From Vibrio sp. CK2-1 (GTDB taxonomy: Bacteria; Pseudomonadota; Gammaproteobacteria; Enterobacterales; Vibrionaceae): a stretch of 64,000 nucleotides of DNA. Below the pieces are notes generated by a model. That model did no database searches, was not told where the DNA came from, and was given only the letters and a program-made list of their open reading frames with translations. Shown piece after piece: positions 62,034-64,000 of this stretch (position 1 is the stretch's first letter; each line of letters begins with the position of its first letter). The position numbers were made by a program, and so were the translations under genes. The stretch covers positions 310,001 through 374,000 of the forward strand of contig NZ_JAKKCJ010000003.1 in the NCBI RefSeq assembly GCF_021726515.1, in the 5' to 3' direction.

Positions 62034-63263
62034 TTACTGTTGGTGAAGAAGCTTGCCTTCTAAGCGAAGGTGATAATTTTCAGGGGTTACCCAGTTAATC
62101 GCATTGTCATAAAACTGACGAGCTAGCTCAGGGGAGATTTGAAGTTTATCAGCAAACCACTGAATACTTGAATCATCTTTTTTCTCATAGGCAATGGACA
62201 GACCTAAAATATCACCGAGAATACCTTGCTGCTGTGATAGTGCATTAATTGCCGCTTTGCTCAGTGGCAAGGTCTCAACTAAATGGCAAAGTGGTTGTTG
62301 AAGGAGCTTATCGATTTGAGAAAACATTCCAACAAAATAGGCGTGTTCGGCATTTATTTTGAATTGCTCTAAGGCGGCGACTTGTTCACAGAAATGGGCT
62401 CGATGCATTGAGCTTAAATAATAATCCGATGGCGTCCATTTATGGGCAGCGGTAAGAGATAATTCAATAAAGAGTTTGATTTTATCAAGCCCGAGAATAT
62501 TGAAAGCATCTTCAAACGTGGTAAAGGTTTTGGATGAGTGAGCATTGATAAACCGCATTAGCTTATAGGTCATCGTAATATCATAGCGAATCAGCCTTTC
62601 GATTAACTGGTAATCAACAGGTGATTGATTGATGGCAATTTTTAGCTGATCAACGGTGAATGACGATGACTCAATTCTTCGGTGTTTGATTATTTCTGGT
62701 TCATGTAATGCGTAGCCTTGGAAAAAATCAAAACCGACTTTTTCCGCTTCTTCTAGTTCTTGTTGGTTTTCAATTTTCTCGGCTAAATAATAAAGATCAT
62801 AGGCTTTATGAGCTTCAATGAATTTGGCTGCATCGGAGATGCTCACTTGCTTAATATCGAATTTAATCGTGCTAATGTAAGGTAGGAAACGCTCCCAGCT
62901 AGGAGAGGGGATAAAGTCATCAAGGGCGATTTTATAACCTTGCTGATGCATGGCACGTATCGCTGAGAATAATTCATCACTAGGCTGGCAATCTTCGAGA
63001 ATTTCGATCATCAACAAATCGGCAGGAAAAAGTGTTGGGATTTGTTCTATTAAACTTTGATAGGGAAAATTGACGAGATATAACGTTTTCTCATGCCCTT
63101 GAGCGTTAGTAAGAAAAAAATGCTCGATTAACAATCGGCTGGTCGCCATCTGTGGATCCACCGAGGGGAATTCATTTTTAAACCCTTCTCGGAACAGTAA
63201 CTCGTAAGCCACAATCTGCTTATCGGTATTTACAATAGGTTGGCGTGCAATAAAAGAATACAT
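62034..63263 (-). CDS. EAL-HDOD protein with degenerate EAL domain
   Basis: A 409-residue protein with an N-terminal EAL-like domain (about 1-200) and a C-terminal HDOD domain (about 205-400). Several catalytic EAL positions are altered: EAL reads ELL (YELLFRE), LDDFGTG reads LDDFIPS, and AEGVE reads AEKIE. Phosphodiesterase activity on cyclic di-GMP is therefore doubtful; it may bind the nucleotide or partners. Such EAL-HDOD proteins (CdgJ/YuxH type) influence motility in vibrios. It is followed by ychJ. Confidence 0.88.
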   Translation of the reverse strand: MYSFIARQPIVNTDKQIVAYELLFREGFKNEFPSVDPQMATSRLLIEHFFLTNAQGHEKTLYLVNFPYQSLIEQIPTLFPADLLMIEILEDCQPSDELFSAIRAMHQQGYKIALDDFIPSPSWERFLPYISTIKFDIKQVSISDAAKFIEAHKAYDLYYLAEKIENQQELEEAEKVGFDFFQGYALHEPEIIKHRRIESSSFTVDQLKIAINQSPVDYQLIERLIRYDITMTYKLMRFINAHSSKTFTTFEDAFNILGLDKIKLFIELSLTAAHKWTPSDYYLSSMHRAHFCEQVAALEQFKINAEHAYFVGMFSQIDKLLQQPLCHLVETLPLSKAAINALSQQQGILGDILGLSIAYEKKDDSSIQWFADKLQISPELARQFYDNAINWVTPENYHLRLEGKLLHQQ

Positions 63264-63538
63264 CCTTGAATCTCTTTGCTTATTAACCAGAGTAACCTCG
63301 TATTTATTAGAGTCTCGGGTTTATTATTAATTAACTTATTAAACAATATAGAAAAGCTTTCTAGGCTTCCAGCTACAAAGTAACAAGTTTGTTAGTTGAC
63401 TCATAAATTCACAACAAAAATAGTCGATATCCATGTGACTTACTATCAAAGTCACCATCTTCACATTTCTATTATAAGAATAGGTGAAAAGTCTGTGAGT
63501 GGATTGAATTTGTGAAGATTTTCTAAAGACTAGGATTT
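63264..63538. other. Intergenic region between lpxH and the EAL-HDOD gene
   Basis: 275 bp, AT-rich. I see no gene and no strong hairpin. It should contain the promoter of the EAL-HDOD gene. Confidence 0.45.
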
Positions 63539-64000
63539 TTATCCAAGGGAGCGTTGCTGCAATTCGCAACCATTGCCATCACACACTAATATCGAGCCTT
63601 GAGTATACCAGTCACCAAGTACGATTCTAGTTGCAGGACCTTGATTTGTTTGATGTTTATGAGTGTTGGGGCGGTGCGTGTGACCGTGGATCATGTGAGT
63701 GACTTGGTTAGCTTCAAGGACACTTACGACCTCTTCAGGCGTCACATCCATGATTTCCATCTGCTTAGTGTGTTTTTGTTGTTTGATTTTATTTTGTACG
63801 TTGGAAACGATCTTTTTTCTTATAAACAATGGGATACAGTGAAATAACCGCTGTAGCCACTTTTGATGAACAGTTTTACGAAATTCTAGGTATTTCTCAT
63901 CTTTGGTACACAGGGTATCTCCGTGCAAGATAACAGTAGGTGTGCCGTAAAGATCGATAACTGCAGTTTCTGGCAGTAACGTCATTCCGGTTTCTTTACA
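63539..64000 (-). CDS. lpxH: UDP-2,3-diacylglucosamine pyrophosphatase LpxH (5' end outside window)
   Basis: Hydrolyses UDP-2,3-diacylglucosamine to lipid X in lipid A synthesis, at the inner face of the membrane. The C-terminal 153 residues are visible. The reading frame continues past the window edge (CKETGMTLLPE). The metal-binding motifs HGDTLC and HGHTHRP are present, along with the LFHCIPLFIRKKI membrane-associated segment. It is a calcineurin-like phosphoesterase, and the segment order follows E. coli LpxH. Confidence 0.95.
   Translation of the reverse strand, partial: CKETGMTLLPETAVIDLYGTPTVILHGDTLCTKDEKYLEFRKTVHQKWLQRLFHCIPLFIRKKIVSNVQNKIKQQKHTKQMEIMDVTPEEVVSVLEANQVTHMIHGHTHRPNTHKHQTNQGPATRIVLGDWYTQGSILVCDGNGCELQQRSLG

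Overview
The window looks like a chromosomal core segment of a Vibrio or a close relative (Vibrionaceae, Gammaproteobacteria). The evidence is gene order (mltG-tmk-holB-tatD-type gene with a PTS permease next; sohB/yciK/topA/cysB; lrp-ftsK-lolA-rarA-serS; divergent bioA/bioBFCD followed by htpX; hns, a lysine riboswitch gene and the his operon), an OmpU-like porin, moderately AT-rich DNA and a short palindromic intergenic repeat. The species cannot be decided from the sequence alone. I see no rRNA, tRNA, prophage, insertion sequence or CRISPR array.

Layout. 1-5.2 kb: cell-wall, dTMP and DNA polymerase III genes, then a glucose-type PTS permease with EIIB-EIIC order. 5.3-10.7 kb: a small outer-membrane-like protein, an NSS amino-acid transporter with its 31-residue small subunit, a 29-residue YnhF-like peptide, a patatin-like phospholipase and an orphan TagH-like FHA protein. 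10.7-25 kb: pyruvate kinase, the Mlc repressor, yciK, sohB, focA, yciN, topA, miaE, cysB with a methyltransferase gene, and divergent ald/lrp. 25-33 kb: ftsK, lolA, rarA, serS and a retropepsin-like protein. 33-38.5 kb: the biotin genes around a BirA operator. 38.5-44 kb: htpX and a dinG-TSUP-priC-ybaM operon. 44-48.3 kb: a porin, a DUF2057 protein, gsk and hns. 48.6-50.6 kb: a lysine riboswitch in front of an NhaC-family transporter (probable lysine importer). 50.7-58.2 kb: the complete his operon hisGDCBHAF(IE) with a His-rich leader peptide and attenuator. 58.2-61.5 kb: a MarR-EmrA-EmrB efflux operon with two palindromic operator candidates. 61.5-64 kb: ychJ, an EAL-HDOD protein and the 3' part of lpxH.

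The regulatory logic is unusually readable. Biotin is controlled by a BirA operator placed over face-to-face promoters, lysine uptake by a riboswitch, histidine by attenuation and drug efflux probably by MarR. Mlc and the PTS permease lie about 7 kb apart. Three genes shorter than 60 codons (metS, ynhF-like, ybaM) and hisL are recognisable from their translations.

The most unusual signals are: two arrays of related 7-bp repeats that begin at or within 5 bp of a stop codon; a lysine riboswitch whose P1 strand can pair with the segment beside the start codon; a DinG lacking one of the four Fe-S cysteines of the E. coli protein; an FHA protein with altered phosphothreonine-binding positions and no type VI secretion genes nearby; and a B-C ordered glucose permease in the position where E. 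coli has a C-B ordered PtsG. I did not find a convincing, wholly new multigene system.
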